In this document: in pieces, positions 1 through 9,448 of the stretch
Layout of the letters: every line of letters begins with the position of its first letter
Numbering within the stretch: position 1 is the stretch's first letter
Assembly: GCA_033239125.1 (NCBI GenBank)
Contig: BSWB01000005.1
Location: 20,699,447-20,763,446 of the forward strand
Source: Fagopyrum homotropicum
Taxonomy: Eukaryota > Streptophyta > Magnoliopsida > Caryophyllales > Polygonaceae
DNA: 64,000 bases
Direction: 5' to 3'
Position numbers and translations under genes: made by a program
The notes under the pieces: generated by a model
What the model saw: the letters and a program-made list of their open reading frames with translations, nothing else
Database searches by the model: none
Told to the model about the DNA's origin: nothing

Positions 1-361
1 TAGTGAGACTTACCCGGTGATCTATTCCACTTTAGTAACACCTTCCCTATGCAAAAAATCTCAGCTTTGTCCGCTTATCTTTAGATCTTGAGTTGGAACC
101 ACAACTAGATGCTTTAATCCCTAGAATTGCATATTTCCTTAATTGACTTTTTATCATCTTTGATTGTTTTAATTGCTTTTGTGGTTAGTAATTACATAGC
201 TTTCCTATTCCTTCTTTGTTTCACTAAGTCCTTGTGATCGACCCCTGGAATTTCTTGCTTTTTACTTCGATTGACCCGTACACTACGGGTTCGCATCCTT
301 GTTTTAAGCTTACATCTAGGGTTATAAATTTAAAGCTTGCAAACACCGTTTGGAGCGAACA
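1..361 (+). mobile_element. D1: 3' end of an Athila-like LTR (family D)
   Basis: This stretch is the reverse complement of the start of the D2 LTR at 60461-60830, including the shared primer-proximal phrase around the CAGGGAC/TCGATCAC motif and the terminal GAGCGAACA. It ends with CA at 361. The next bases are LTR sequence of element C and not a primer-binding site, so this is a 3' LTR or a solo LTR, and its beginning lies outside the window. The sequence just after it (GTTCC) is a candidate target duplication that cannot be verified because the other flank is missing. Confidence 0.85.
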
Positions 362-437
362 GTTCCTTCTTCTTCCTCTTCTTCCTTTTTTCTTCTTCCT
401 TCCTCTTCTCTTCTTTAGGTTGGAATTCACACAAGTT
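362..437 (+). mobile_element. Remnant of the 5' LTR of element C
   Basis: This pyrimidine-rich tract ends in the phrase TTTAGGTTGGAATTC. It matches 4030-4095 inside the 3' LTR of element C. It is joined directly to RT coding sequence at about 438, so the rest of the 5' LTR, the primer-binding site, gag and protease have been deleted. D1 inserted immediately to its left. Confidence 0.7.
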
Positions 438-3116
438 ATTAGAGCTAAAGAAGCAACTCAAGGAGCTGAATGAGAAGGGCTTTATACTCCCTAGCGTATC
501 CCCGTGGGGTGAATCTGTCCTCTTCGTGCCGAAGAAGGGTGAATCGTTGTGGTTGTGTATCGACTATAAAGAGCTGAACAAGGTGACCATCAAGAACAAA
601 TATCCTTTGCCCCGTATTGAGGACTTGTTGGATCAGCTTCAGGGAGTGACTGTGTTCTCCAGGATCAACCTGCACTCTAGATATCACCATTTGAGGGTGA
701 GAGAGTAGGATGTGCATAAGACGGAATTTCGGACTCGGTATGGCCACTACGAGTTGGTAGTGATGTCATTCGGGCTCACGAATGCGCCCACCGTCTTTAT
801 GGAGTTGATAAATGGCATATTCATAGATTTCATGGATCATTTTGTGGTGATCTTCATAGACAATATCCTGGTGTACTCTCGTAGCATAGAGAAGCATGCA
901 CGACATCTGAGGACAGTTTTGCGAGTTTTGCAAAATAGAGAACTGTATGCCAAGTTATCTAAGTATGAGTTTTGGATCAAGGTTGATCCGGAAAAGATTG
1001 AGTCTGTACCAGCATGGACGACACTGAAGAACGTCAAAGAAGTACGTAGCTTCCTTGGGTTAGCCGGATATTACCGTCGGTTTGTGGAGGGATTCTCTAT
1101 GATTGCCCGTCCACTTACCGGTCTGTTGAGGAAGACTACCCGGTTTGTATGGTCCGAGCCGTGTACTCGGAGTTTTGAGAAGCTGAAGAGACATTTGACT
1201 TTTGATCGCATTTTAGCGTAGCCGGAGGGCACAAAGGACTTTGTAGTCTATAGTGACGCATCCAAGCTAGGTTGAGATGTGTTTTGATGCAGCGAGGTAG
1301 AGTGATTGTCTATGTGTCTCGATAGCTGATCGAAGACATATGAGGATAGCTACCCAACACATGACTTGGAGTTGGCCGCGGTGGTTCATGCGTTGAAGAT
1401 TTGGAGACATTACTTGAATGGCGTTACATGCTAAATCTTCACAGACCATAAGAGTCCGAAGTATATTTTCACGCAGTGGGAATTGAATAAACGCCAGCTT
1501 AGATGGCTTGAGCTGATTAAGGACTTTGACCTTGAGATTTTGTACCATCTGGGAAAGGCAAATGTTGTCGTTGATGCCCTTATTAGGAATACGCCTTGAG
1601 AGAAGGCGATTGCACGACTGACAGTTCAGCCTCAATTGTAGAGAGATCTAGCGTGGCTAGAGTTGGACATCCAGTTTCCTGACGAGAATGGACATTTGTT
1701 TGCTTTAGAGGTTCTACTTGATCTGTTGGGGGAGATCCAACAGAATCAAGAGATCTGACCGACGTTGACGAGGATCTGAATTAAGATGTCTCGTGGCGAG
1801 GCCCCACAGTTCTCCATAGGAGCAGATGGAGTGATAAGACGCCGCGAGCACCTCTGTGTACCCGCTCATGCGAAGCTGAGATAGAGGATTCTACAAGAGG
1901 CTCACTCCACACCTTACTCAATGCACCAAGTGCGAGTAAGATGTATTAAGATGTGAGACGTTCATATTGGTAGGAACGGTTGAAACCCGATGTGGCCAGA
2001 TTTGTGGCACAATGTGCGACTTGTCAAATAGTCAAGATGGAGCATTGTAGACCTGGAGGAGAGCTCCATCCACTACCAGTGCCACAATGGAAGTAAGAGG
2101 GCATCTTCATGGACTTTGTGACGGGATTGAGGCTGAGTAGGAGCTTTGATGCCATATGGGTTGTTATTGATAGGGTGACAAAGACTGCACGTTTTTTCCC
2201 AATTGGAAAACGTGGCCAGTGAGCCTGTTGACTGAGGAGTTCACTAGGCAGATAGTGAGGCTCCATGGTGTACCGAGGACGATAATTTCAAATCGAGATG
2301 GGCGATTTACCTCGAGATTTTGGTAGGAGATTCAGACTGCCATGGGGACTAGTTTGCATTTAACGACTGCATTTCATCCTCAGATAGATGATTAGTCAAA
2401 GAGGATTATTCAGACCTTGGAGGATATGTTGAGAGCTTGCATGTTGGATTGGGGGCAGGTGTGGTCAGATCACCTCCCATATGTTGAGTTTTCGTACACC
2501 AATAGTTAGCATGCATCGATTGGGATGGCCCATATAAGGCACTGTATGGGCAGAGGTGTCATACACCGATATGTTGAGATGAGCCTAGTAGTGTTAGTGG
2601 TATAGTACCTAAGTATATTCAGGATGATATTGCCCGAGTGGCACTGATCAGAGAGCGGATGCTAGGTTCATAGAGTCGCCACAAGTCATATGCAGACAAG
2701 AGGTGTCGACTTCTAGAGTTCATGATTGGAGCTCATGTTTGGCTGAGAGTATCACCGACGCGTGGTGTTAGATGTTTTGGCATTAAGGGGAAGTTGAGCA
2801 TCCGATATGTCGGACCTTTTGAGATTTTGGATTGAGTTGGGAGAACAGCGTACATACTTGCTTTCCCCCGAGGTTAGAGGGTGTTCACCTTGTGTTTCAT
2901 GTGTCTCGGCTCAGGGAGTACATACCAGATTCGAGACACATCACCGGCTATGATGACTTAGTGGTTGAGCCGGACCACACGTTTGTTGAGCATCCAATAG
3001 CAGTCATAGAGCGAGGTGTGAGACGCCTAAATTCGAAGGACATTCATATGTTGAGAATACAATGGTCAAGACGAGGACCAAATGAGACCACATGGGAGAC
3101 AAAGGATAGTATCTAG
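438..3116 (+). pseudogene. Element C: decayed Tekay-like Ty3/Gypsy pol (RT, RNase H, integrase, chromodomain)
   Basis: The translation aligns throughout with the better preserved pol of element B (31001-33725). RT motifs are visible (LCIDYKELNK; FIDNILVYS in place of the catalytic FIDDILVYS). RNase H, the integrase zinc finger, integrase core (MDFVTGL, about 2109) and the chromodomain-like end (about 3000-3116, MLRIQWSRRG) follow in order. The reading frame is broken by many stops, for example at 706, 1219, 1324, 1638, 2094, 2322, 2390, 2510 and 2670, and by indels. Gag and protease are absent. Most stops replace CAG, CAA or TGG codons present in B, as expected from cytosine deamination. This is the oldest element in the left half and is certainly non-functional. 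Confidence 0.93.
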
Positions 3117-3295
3117 AGGAACTATCCAGAGTTTTATGCCGAGATGGATGTGCCTATAGGATCGACAAGTAGATCTTAGTGCTATCTTGGTGAGTTATGT
3201 ATTCATGTGTTTTGATATATTTTCGTACTAGCTGTGATATGTATGATCTTCATAGATCTTGTTTTGCAAGCGCGAGTTGTGATTATAGCTTGAGA

Positions 3296-3556
3296 TGGTT
3301 CTTCCTCCATGTTATCGAGATAGGGTTATAGTCTAGCTAGCGATGGTTATTCCTCCTTGCTATTGTGTTATGGATATAGTTTTCCTCCATGCCCTTGTGA
3401 TGTGGTTATGAGTGGGCTAGAGATGGTTTTCCTCTATGTCGTTGGGTAGTATTTGTGATTATGCTACTGGAGTAGATGATTCCTCCATGCTTGTGTTTTG
3501 AGGTTATAAAGTTTATAGGTTGATACCTTATGAACGGAGATGTCATGCCTCCGATA
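3296..3556 (+). repeat. Array of degenerate short hairpins in the 3' UTR of element C
   Basis: Six or so imperfect repeats carry a loop phrase of the type GATGGTTNTTCC between short complementary arms. Examples are TAGAG/CTCTA around 3419-3436, GGAG/CTCC around 3469-3485 and CGGAG/CTCCG around 3535-3553. The same array occurs at the same place in element B (33913-34231), where more arms are intact. Confidence 0.65.
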
Positions 3557-3609
3557 GAAAGAGTGTTTATACATCGGCATATGGGTCCGAGAGGATTTGG
3601 GAATCCATC

Positions 3610-3646
3610 AAGTTTCGGGATGAAACTTTTTGTTAGGGGGATCTGA
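3610..3646 (+). promoter_or_regulatory. Pre-LTR hairpin and polypurine tract of element C
   Basis: AAGTTTCG (3610-3617), GGA, then TGAAACTT (3621-3628) forms a hairpin with one mismatch. The G-run TTAGGGGGATC follows directly before the LTR start TGTACTATCC at 3647. Elements B and E have the same hairpin in the same position. Family knowledge says the purine run primes plus-strand DNA synthesis. Confidence 0.7.
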
Positions 3647-4121
3647 TGTACTATCCTTAGTCTTCAGGATCCTGCCCATGTGCCTGGGCTTGGCCGTAGG
3701 CGCAGTGCCGCCCTCGCGGCTCTGGTGACCTGCCCCTACGGTTTTGCTGGGTGGGCACCGTCTTTTTATCCATCTTGCTTTTCCCTTTCTTCATCTATAA
3801 GGTTCCTCTTCTCTCTCATGTGAGAGGGTTGCTTCAGACTTCATCTTCTTCCTCTCCTCAAGTTCTTCCTTTCTCCATCTTATTTCCTTGGTTTATTCTT
3901 TGATCATTTTCAAGTGTTGGCTTTTGGAAGTGATTTTGATGATGATGATGATGAGGACGAGTTTGTGTTGTGTTGAGGTTGTGTAGCTGTTGTTGTGGGT
4001 TTCCTTTCCTTTGCCTGATTCTGGAGTGGTGAGTTCCTTCTTCTTCTTCTTCTTCCTTCCTGTTCTCTTCTTTAGGTTGGAATTCCCACAAGTTGATCTT
4101 GTATACGTTTTTCTAGACAAA

Positions 4122-4218
<97 letters not shown>

Positions 4219-5172
4219 TGTGTGTGTGTATATGTATGTGTATGTTGCTGGTTGCCTTTGGCACCGGAAGAAGAGAAGAGATCAAAAGAAGGATCGAAGA
4301 GAAGCCAGAAATCGCCTTCTGCAGTGTTGGCCGCCCCCTGCCTTGTCAGCGCCGCCCCCACGGCTGAGCTGTGTCACCGCCCCTACAATTGTGAGCCACC
4401 ACGACCGCGGCTTGTCACAGCTCCTACGCCTTTCCGTTTACGCAGGTGCGTCTTTGTCTAGGACATACCAAGTGTGGTATGTGTCTTCCTTTCCTTATGG
4501 CTTTAATTAGAGTGCAAGGTTGTGATAGTGTTGTTTATGTTGAGTTTGATGATGTGTTTGTTGAAGTAATTCCTTAGGTATTTGTGAGTTATGATGAGTT
4601 ATCGAGGTTTAGTTATGGGTTGGGATCTCGCATGATCTTGGGGTGTAAGAGGTGGAATCTCCTAGTCTTTGATAGAGTTTGATTTTATTTGTCTTGCTGA
4701 TGCAGGCACTGATCGTTTCCTCGAGGGGAAACTGTGACAAGTAAGTGTGACAAGTAAGTCCTTTGGGCTTACTTAGCTAGTGTTTATGAGTTTGAGTGAT
4801 TGTGATAGTGGTGTGTGTGCATATGAATGTTGCATTTATAACCTAAACCGGATTAGGACGACCATATATGTATTAGTTGGCCCAAGTGCATTATAACCGG
4901 GTCGTGACAACTTGCCTAAAGCTCGCCGAGAGTGTGGGGGTTCTTTGTGACCAGTCCACCAAGAGGGGAGGCTTGATCCCCTATTTCAAACTTGTGTGGT
5001 TAAAGGGGACAAAGGCAAGGTTCTGGGTGCTCCTCGTGTCACAAAATAAGTTAAATTAGTAATGGTATAGCGAAATGAAGATAATAAACGGATTTGTGTG
5101 AGCATTTCATATGATGATGTGATTGCATAACTGTATGTGTTGTTATTATTCTTATTAATGAATTGTTAGCTA
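3647..5172 (+). mobile_element. Element C 3' LTR, left part
   Basis: The LTR starts with TG right after the polypurine tract. It is interrupted at 5172 by element A and resumes at 36924. It contains a TATA-like TATAAGG at 3796-3802. Upstream of that is a GC-rich block bounded by the inverted repeat CCGTAGG (3694-3700) / CCTACGG (3735-3741). The dyad TAAGTCC-TTT-GGGCTTA (4755-4771) is shared with the LTRs of B and E. No gene is present; open frames here are chance or microsatellite translations. Confidence 0.8.
4124..4246. repeat. (TA)n(TG)n compound microsatellite
   Basis: Roughly 30 TA units run directly into about 25 TG units with minor interruptions. It lies inside the C LTR. Open frames of alternating I-Y and C-V across it are artefacts of the repeat. 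Confidence 0.98.
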
Positions 5173-5458
5173 TTAGCATGAAATATTGTGATATTTTAGG
5201 CACGTTTTCTAAGTGTATTTCATCCATATTGATAGTCATTGATTAAGCATTGATGCATTTGTGAGCTAGTTTGTCTATATTGTCGATATAGAGATCTACA
5301 CAAGCTTTATGTTGAGTGTAGGCAATTAAGAGCTATTTCCGAACGGATTGAGCGAGAATGGAGTTTGATTGAGCATGTCCAAGGATTGAGGACATCTCTA
5401 GGAGTTAAGGATGTGCTAACTTGAAGAATAGCACGAGGAAAGGAAGAATTACGGTTTA

Positions 5459-5665
5459 GCCCTAAACCACGCTCTAAAATACGGCCGTACTACATTCCAC
5501 GTTCAAGTCCACGGCTGTGGAACCTTGGCAAGGGAAGCGTGGTTCATTCCAGCAACTTCTACGGCCGTGGAAGGATTGAGACAAACCGTGACAATTTCCA
5601 CGCTCTAAAATACGGTCGTGGAACTCTTCCACGACCGTGATCTTGGCGATCTTTTACGCCATACT
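5459..5665. repeat. Palindrome cassette in the U3 of A's 5' LTR
   Basis: A series of short dyads with the core ACGGYCGT recurs every 13-30 bp: ACGGCCGTA, CCACGGCTGTGG, TACGGCCGTGG, TACGGTCGTGG and CCACGACCGTG. Half-site words (CCACGC, GCGTGG, CCGTGA) lie between them. The cassette ends about 50 bp upstream of the TATA box. Related cassettes occur in the 3' LTR, in F and inside the pol frame. Confidence 0.85.
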
Positions 5666-5717
5666 TTAAGCCACGATCTTCTACGCAATTGGGCCGGGCC
5701 AATATTTTATCTTTCGC

Positions 5718-5725
5718 TATAAAAG
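5718..5725 (+). promoter_or_regulatory. TATA box of A's 5' LTR
   Basis: TATAAAAG lies at the end of the U3-like part of the LTR. The homologous TATAAAAG is at 27948-27955 in the 3' LTR. F has TATAAAAAAA at the equivalent place. Transcription would be expected to start about 25-30 bases downstream. Confidence 0.7.
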
Positions 5726-6888
5726 AACGGGAGAAGAGAGATTCCGTCACCTTCACTTACGCTTAGACACACTTCCGCTTACACTTGGATTTGCCCTAAT
5801 TTCGCATTTTGGCGGAGATGGTGATTGAGAGATTTGCGCTTTGCTATTGAGATTTCCGGATTGACGGAAGAGTTGAAGATTCGGAAGATCATTCGTGAGA
5901 AGATTTCGCTTCTCATTTAGGTTTGATTTGAAGACGGATTGACATCCCGTTCTTCCTTCTTATCTAAGATTCGTGATTGTTTGTGTTATTCCAAATATAT
6001 TGACGTTATTGTTCTTGATTTGTGAACTTGAGATTGACTTAAGAGTTATTGAAGGTTTTCGGAAGTTTTCATCTTTCATTCTTTTAAACCTTGAATTTGA
6101 TATCAATATGACTGTTGTTGGCTAAAACCCTTTAGCAATTCTAAGGTGAAGGGTTGATAGTTGTGGCTTAGATGATGATAGATCGATCGTAAACAGATTG
6201 GACCCTGAGAGTTAGAGAGAATCGCCGACGAACCTAAACCACGGTCTGTTCTTGAGCTTCCACGGCCGTGGAACTCAAGAACTACCCGTAATTTTGTGTT
6301 AGTTTACGAACTTGCGTTTACTTTAATCCAAAGTTAAAGATTTGCTTTAACTTAGTCTTGGTTTGCCTTTTCTAGGTGGTAGTGAAGCCTCAACAACCTC
6401 TACTTTGATTTCGAGTGTCACAACCTTAATCGGTTAAGTTAGTCTTGATCCTTGGATTACAAGTTTGGGTATTTGACGTTAATTCTTACCTTTAGAACCT
6501 TTCTATACTGAAGCATCAACAACCTTTATAGAGAGTGTCTTTTAGATGGGTCATATAAGGTTTTTGGAACTTCACCGTACGATTACCTTACATTCGCATA
6601 CCTTTGCAACCCTCAACTCTGTCCTTATATCTTTAGTATATCTTGAATCGATTGCCACAGCTGGATATCTGGATCTTTAGGATTGTTGTTTTCCCAATAT
6701 TTGAAAAGCTTCTTACATTTACTCTCTTGATAACGTATAATTGAATTTGTTCCCCCCAAATCCCTGTGTTCGATACTCTGGAATTCTTGCTTAACTATAT
6801 CGATCCGTACACTGTGGGTTCGCTTGCTTGATTTCTAGTTTTATAATTAAAGCTTATTTGCACGCACGCTAAGTGGCGAACAAGGTTT

Positions 6889-6906
6889 TGGCGCCGTTGA
6901 AGGGGA
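6889..6906 (+). other. Primer-binding site of element A (tRNA-Asp type, mutated)
   Basis: TGGCGCCGTTGAAGGGGA begins six bases after the LTR end. The intact form in F (reverse complement of 58363-58380) is complementary to the 3' end of plant tRNA-Asp. Two central bases differ here. Confidence 0.9.
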
Positions 6907-6984
6907 TTTGGTCTAGGCCGAATTCGGATATCGGTTGTCAAGCTTGGGAGCTTCTCCCTTGTTATTTGATATCTTTTCAAGTGC

Positions 6985-8549
6985 ATACGCAGGTCTAGGA
7001 ATAACGAAGACCTCTTACCTCTTGATCAAGAGCTTGAGAGGACTTTAAGGAGAAAGCGTAAGGAGAAACAAATGGCTGAAGAACGAGAACGTGATCTCCA
7101 ATCGGAGTTAGCGGAGAAGGAAGCTCAACTCCAATGGAGTGAGAAAACTCGTAGGGAAGAGATGGATCGTCATCAATCAAAGGTTGATGATCTATCGGAC
7201 ATGATGTTCCAAATGAGGTTGGAGATAAACAACCTTATGGAGAAAAAGAAAAGGAGGAGACCGGGAAGATCAGTTAGAGCCAACTCATCCAATGAGGATA
7301 GCGACTCCTCCATGCCACCGCTAGAGGAAATTGATCCCACGATCAATGTGAATCCATTCTTTCCACGGCCAGCTGTGGATCGCCGTGTTCCACCTAGGAA
7401 TGCGAGGATCGAACGTGTGGATGAGGAGTCAAGAACTCTTGGCCAAAGGATGGATCCAACGCAGCAACCACGCCGTTTAGGTGTGAACTTCGATGCTGAC
7501 AATGTACAAGGGTTTAACTTCAACCCGCAGGTTATTACTCTTGTTCGCCAAAACCAATTTGGCGGAACAAGCACTGAATCTCTACACCAACACCTACAAA
7601 ATTTTGAGTGTATGATGGAGACGATGAGGCCGAAGAACGCGACTACCAACAATTATAAGCTCAAGCCTTTCTTCTTCTCCTTGAAGGGAAGGCATTGTCT
7701 TGGTATCAAGCTCTTCCTAGTGGGAAACTAGACACGTGGGAAGACCTTTCCGCGGAGTTTTTCACTAAGTTCTTTCCGCCATCAAAAACGACGGAACTTA
7801 GAGGTAAGATTAATGCATTTTCCATGAGATCTAACGAAAGTTTGTTTCAATCTTGGGAAAGGTTTCAGGATTTGCTCTTGGATTGCCCTCATCATGGCAT
7901 ATCCAAAACCAATTTGCTCACACATGAAGCTCAAAATCAAATTTTCTCCCTCAACAATGAGATCAAAGAGTTGAAGGAAGCTATCAAGACCAAATTTCCA
8001 AAGCAACAAGGAAAAGATGTTGGCTACTTGGGCAACAACAACAACGGTGGTGAGAATACAAACCGCAATAACAACAACAACCGGAACAACAACCGGAATA
8101 ATTGGAACGGCAACAACAACAACCAGAACAATAATTGGAACAACAATAGGGGTTCAAACAACAACAATTTGCGCTCCAATCAACAAAACTCCGGTAACTC
8201 TTATCCTTCCAATTCAAATTCACTAACTCCACCTTCCTCTTCCTCTACTCCTTTGAAAAGCCAGGGGCAAACATCTAATGGAGGAAGCACTTCGGGGAAG
8301 GAGAAGCCCGATCCCATGTTGGAGACAATTTTGGGAAAGCTTCAAGGGTTAGAGACTCACATCATCAAAGTTGATGATCACATAACAAAGGTTGATAAAG
8401 CCCAAAAGGTTTTAGAAAACCAAATGTTTACTCATGTGGAGGAAGTTCCTAGGAATCAAGGGAAACTTCCAGGAAAAACGGAGGACAACCCAAAGGGAAG
8501 GGTGATGGCAATCACAACTAGGAGCGGAGTGACAACCACCGATCCCTAA
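6985..8549 (+). pseudogene. Element A gag (Athila-like), broken
   Basis: The capsid-like Gag of an Athila-like element, which would package element RNA in cytoplasmic particles. The initiator codon is ATA at 6985, where F has ATG. The next ATG is 7072. A charged coiled region comes first, followed by the retrotrans-gag core (VRQNQFGGTSTES, LKPFFFSLKG, WEDLSAEFFTKFFPPSKT) at about 7540-7860. A one-base loss near 7690 shifts the frame. Next to ISKTN (about 7910) roughly 65 codons present in F are missing. The C-terminal part (about 8030-8230) is rich in Asn codons, then Ser/Pro. A short deletion near 8545 produces the stop at 8549. Compared with F it cannot make a normal protein. Confidence 0.9.
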
Positions 8550-9448
8550 GTTTGTAGAAGTCCCCGTTGAGAAAGAAAACGAGAAGGGGAAGGAGAAGGA
8601 AGATGTCTACGTTCCTCCTCCAGCTTACAAACCTGCACTACCATTCCCTCAATCTAGAGCGAAAGCGTGCCTAGATAAACAATTCGGTAAGTTTATAGAA
8701 CTCATGAGCAAATTGCATATTAACATACCTTTCATTGATGCTATTATAGGTATGCCGGCTTATGGCAAGTTCTTGAAGAAAATCCTCTCTAACAAGAGAA
8801 AGCTAGAGGATTTCGGTGAGGTGAAGATGAGTTCGGATTCTTCGGATCTCATCGAGACCATGAAGGAGAAAATGCCCCCAAAGCTAAAGGATCCGGGGTC
8901 ATTTTGTATTCCCATAGGAGTGGGAGATGTCACATATGACGTATTATGTGACTTGGGAGCAAGTGTGAGCATCATACCACTTGCATTATGTAGGAAGATC
9001 GGTTTAGGCGACCCTAAACCGGTAAAGATGACGTTGTACATGGCGGATTGATCCATCACTCGTCCCGTCGGTATTGTAGAAGACGTCTCAATCAAGCTAG
9101 GTAAATTCTTTGTTCCCATTGATTTTGTTGTGCTTGACATTCCTGCAGATAGTCTGGTCCCGATCATACTCGGAAGACCGTTTCTTGCAACTTCCGGCTG
9201 CATAGTCGATTGCAAGAATGCTAGATTCGCCTTTGACATAGGAGAAGAGAAGGTAGAGTTCGTTCTTTCCACTCTAGTGAAGGAACCAATCTTTGATGAG
9301 GATATATTCAATATCCAAGATGAAGAAGGGTTGTCTAGAGAGGAGGTAAGTGTTATTCTCTTCAAAGATCCTTTGTAAAAGGTTATTACTATGAGTCTAA
9401 TGAATGTAGGGGAAGAAGAGGAGTGCAATGAGGCAATTGAAGCCTAAG
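8550..9448 (+). pseudogene. Element A aspartic protease region, broken
   Basis: The retropepsin-type protease region that normally cleaves the Gag-Pol polyprotein. The active-site motif CDLGASVSII is at about 8947-8975, and the second conserved block PIILGRPFLATSG is near 9160-9200. In-frame stops occur at 9049 (an Arg codon in F), 9376 (a Gln codon in F) and about 9446. The region between the protease and RT continues into the palindrome-bearing linker. Confidence 0.88.

Larger units (their letters stand above)
5173..6882 (+). mobile_element. Element A 5' LTR
   Basis: It matches 27401-28509 plus 36317-36923 (the 3' LTR) with scattered substitutions. It ends GCGAACA at 6882, six bases before the primer-binding site. 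U3 carries the palindrome cassette (5459-5665) and a TATA box (5718-5725). A second palindrome group lies at 6238-6275, including a perfect CCACGGCCGTGG at 6260-6271. The end of the LTR shares the phrases around AATTCTTGCTTAACTA and GTACACTGTGGGTTCGC with the LTRs of F and D. Confidence 0.93.

Noticed and set aside
4121..4510. Open frames over the TA/TG microsatellite
   Set aside because: They are low-complexity I-Y and C-V translations of a dinucleotide repeat with no domain beyond it.
5459..5665. CRISPR-like array of palindromic repeats
   Set aside because: Repeats are imperfect and spacing is irregular, the units occur inside LTRs and a coding frame, and the context is a plant retroelement.
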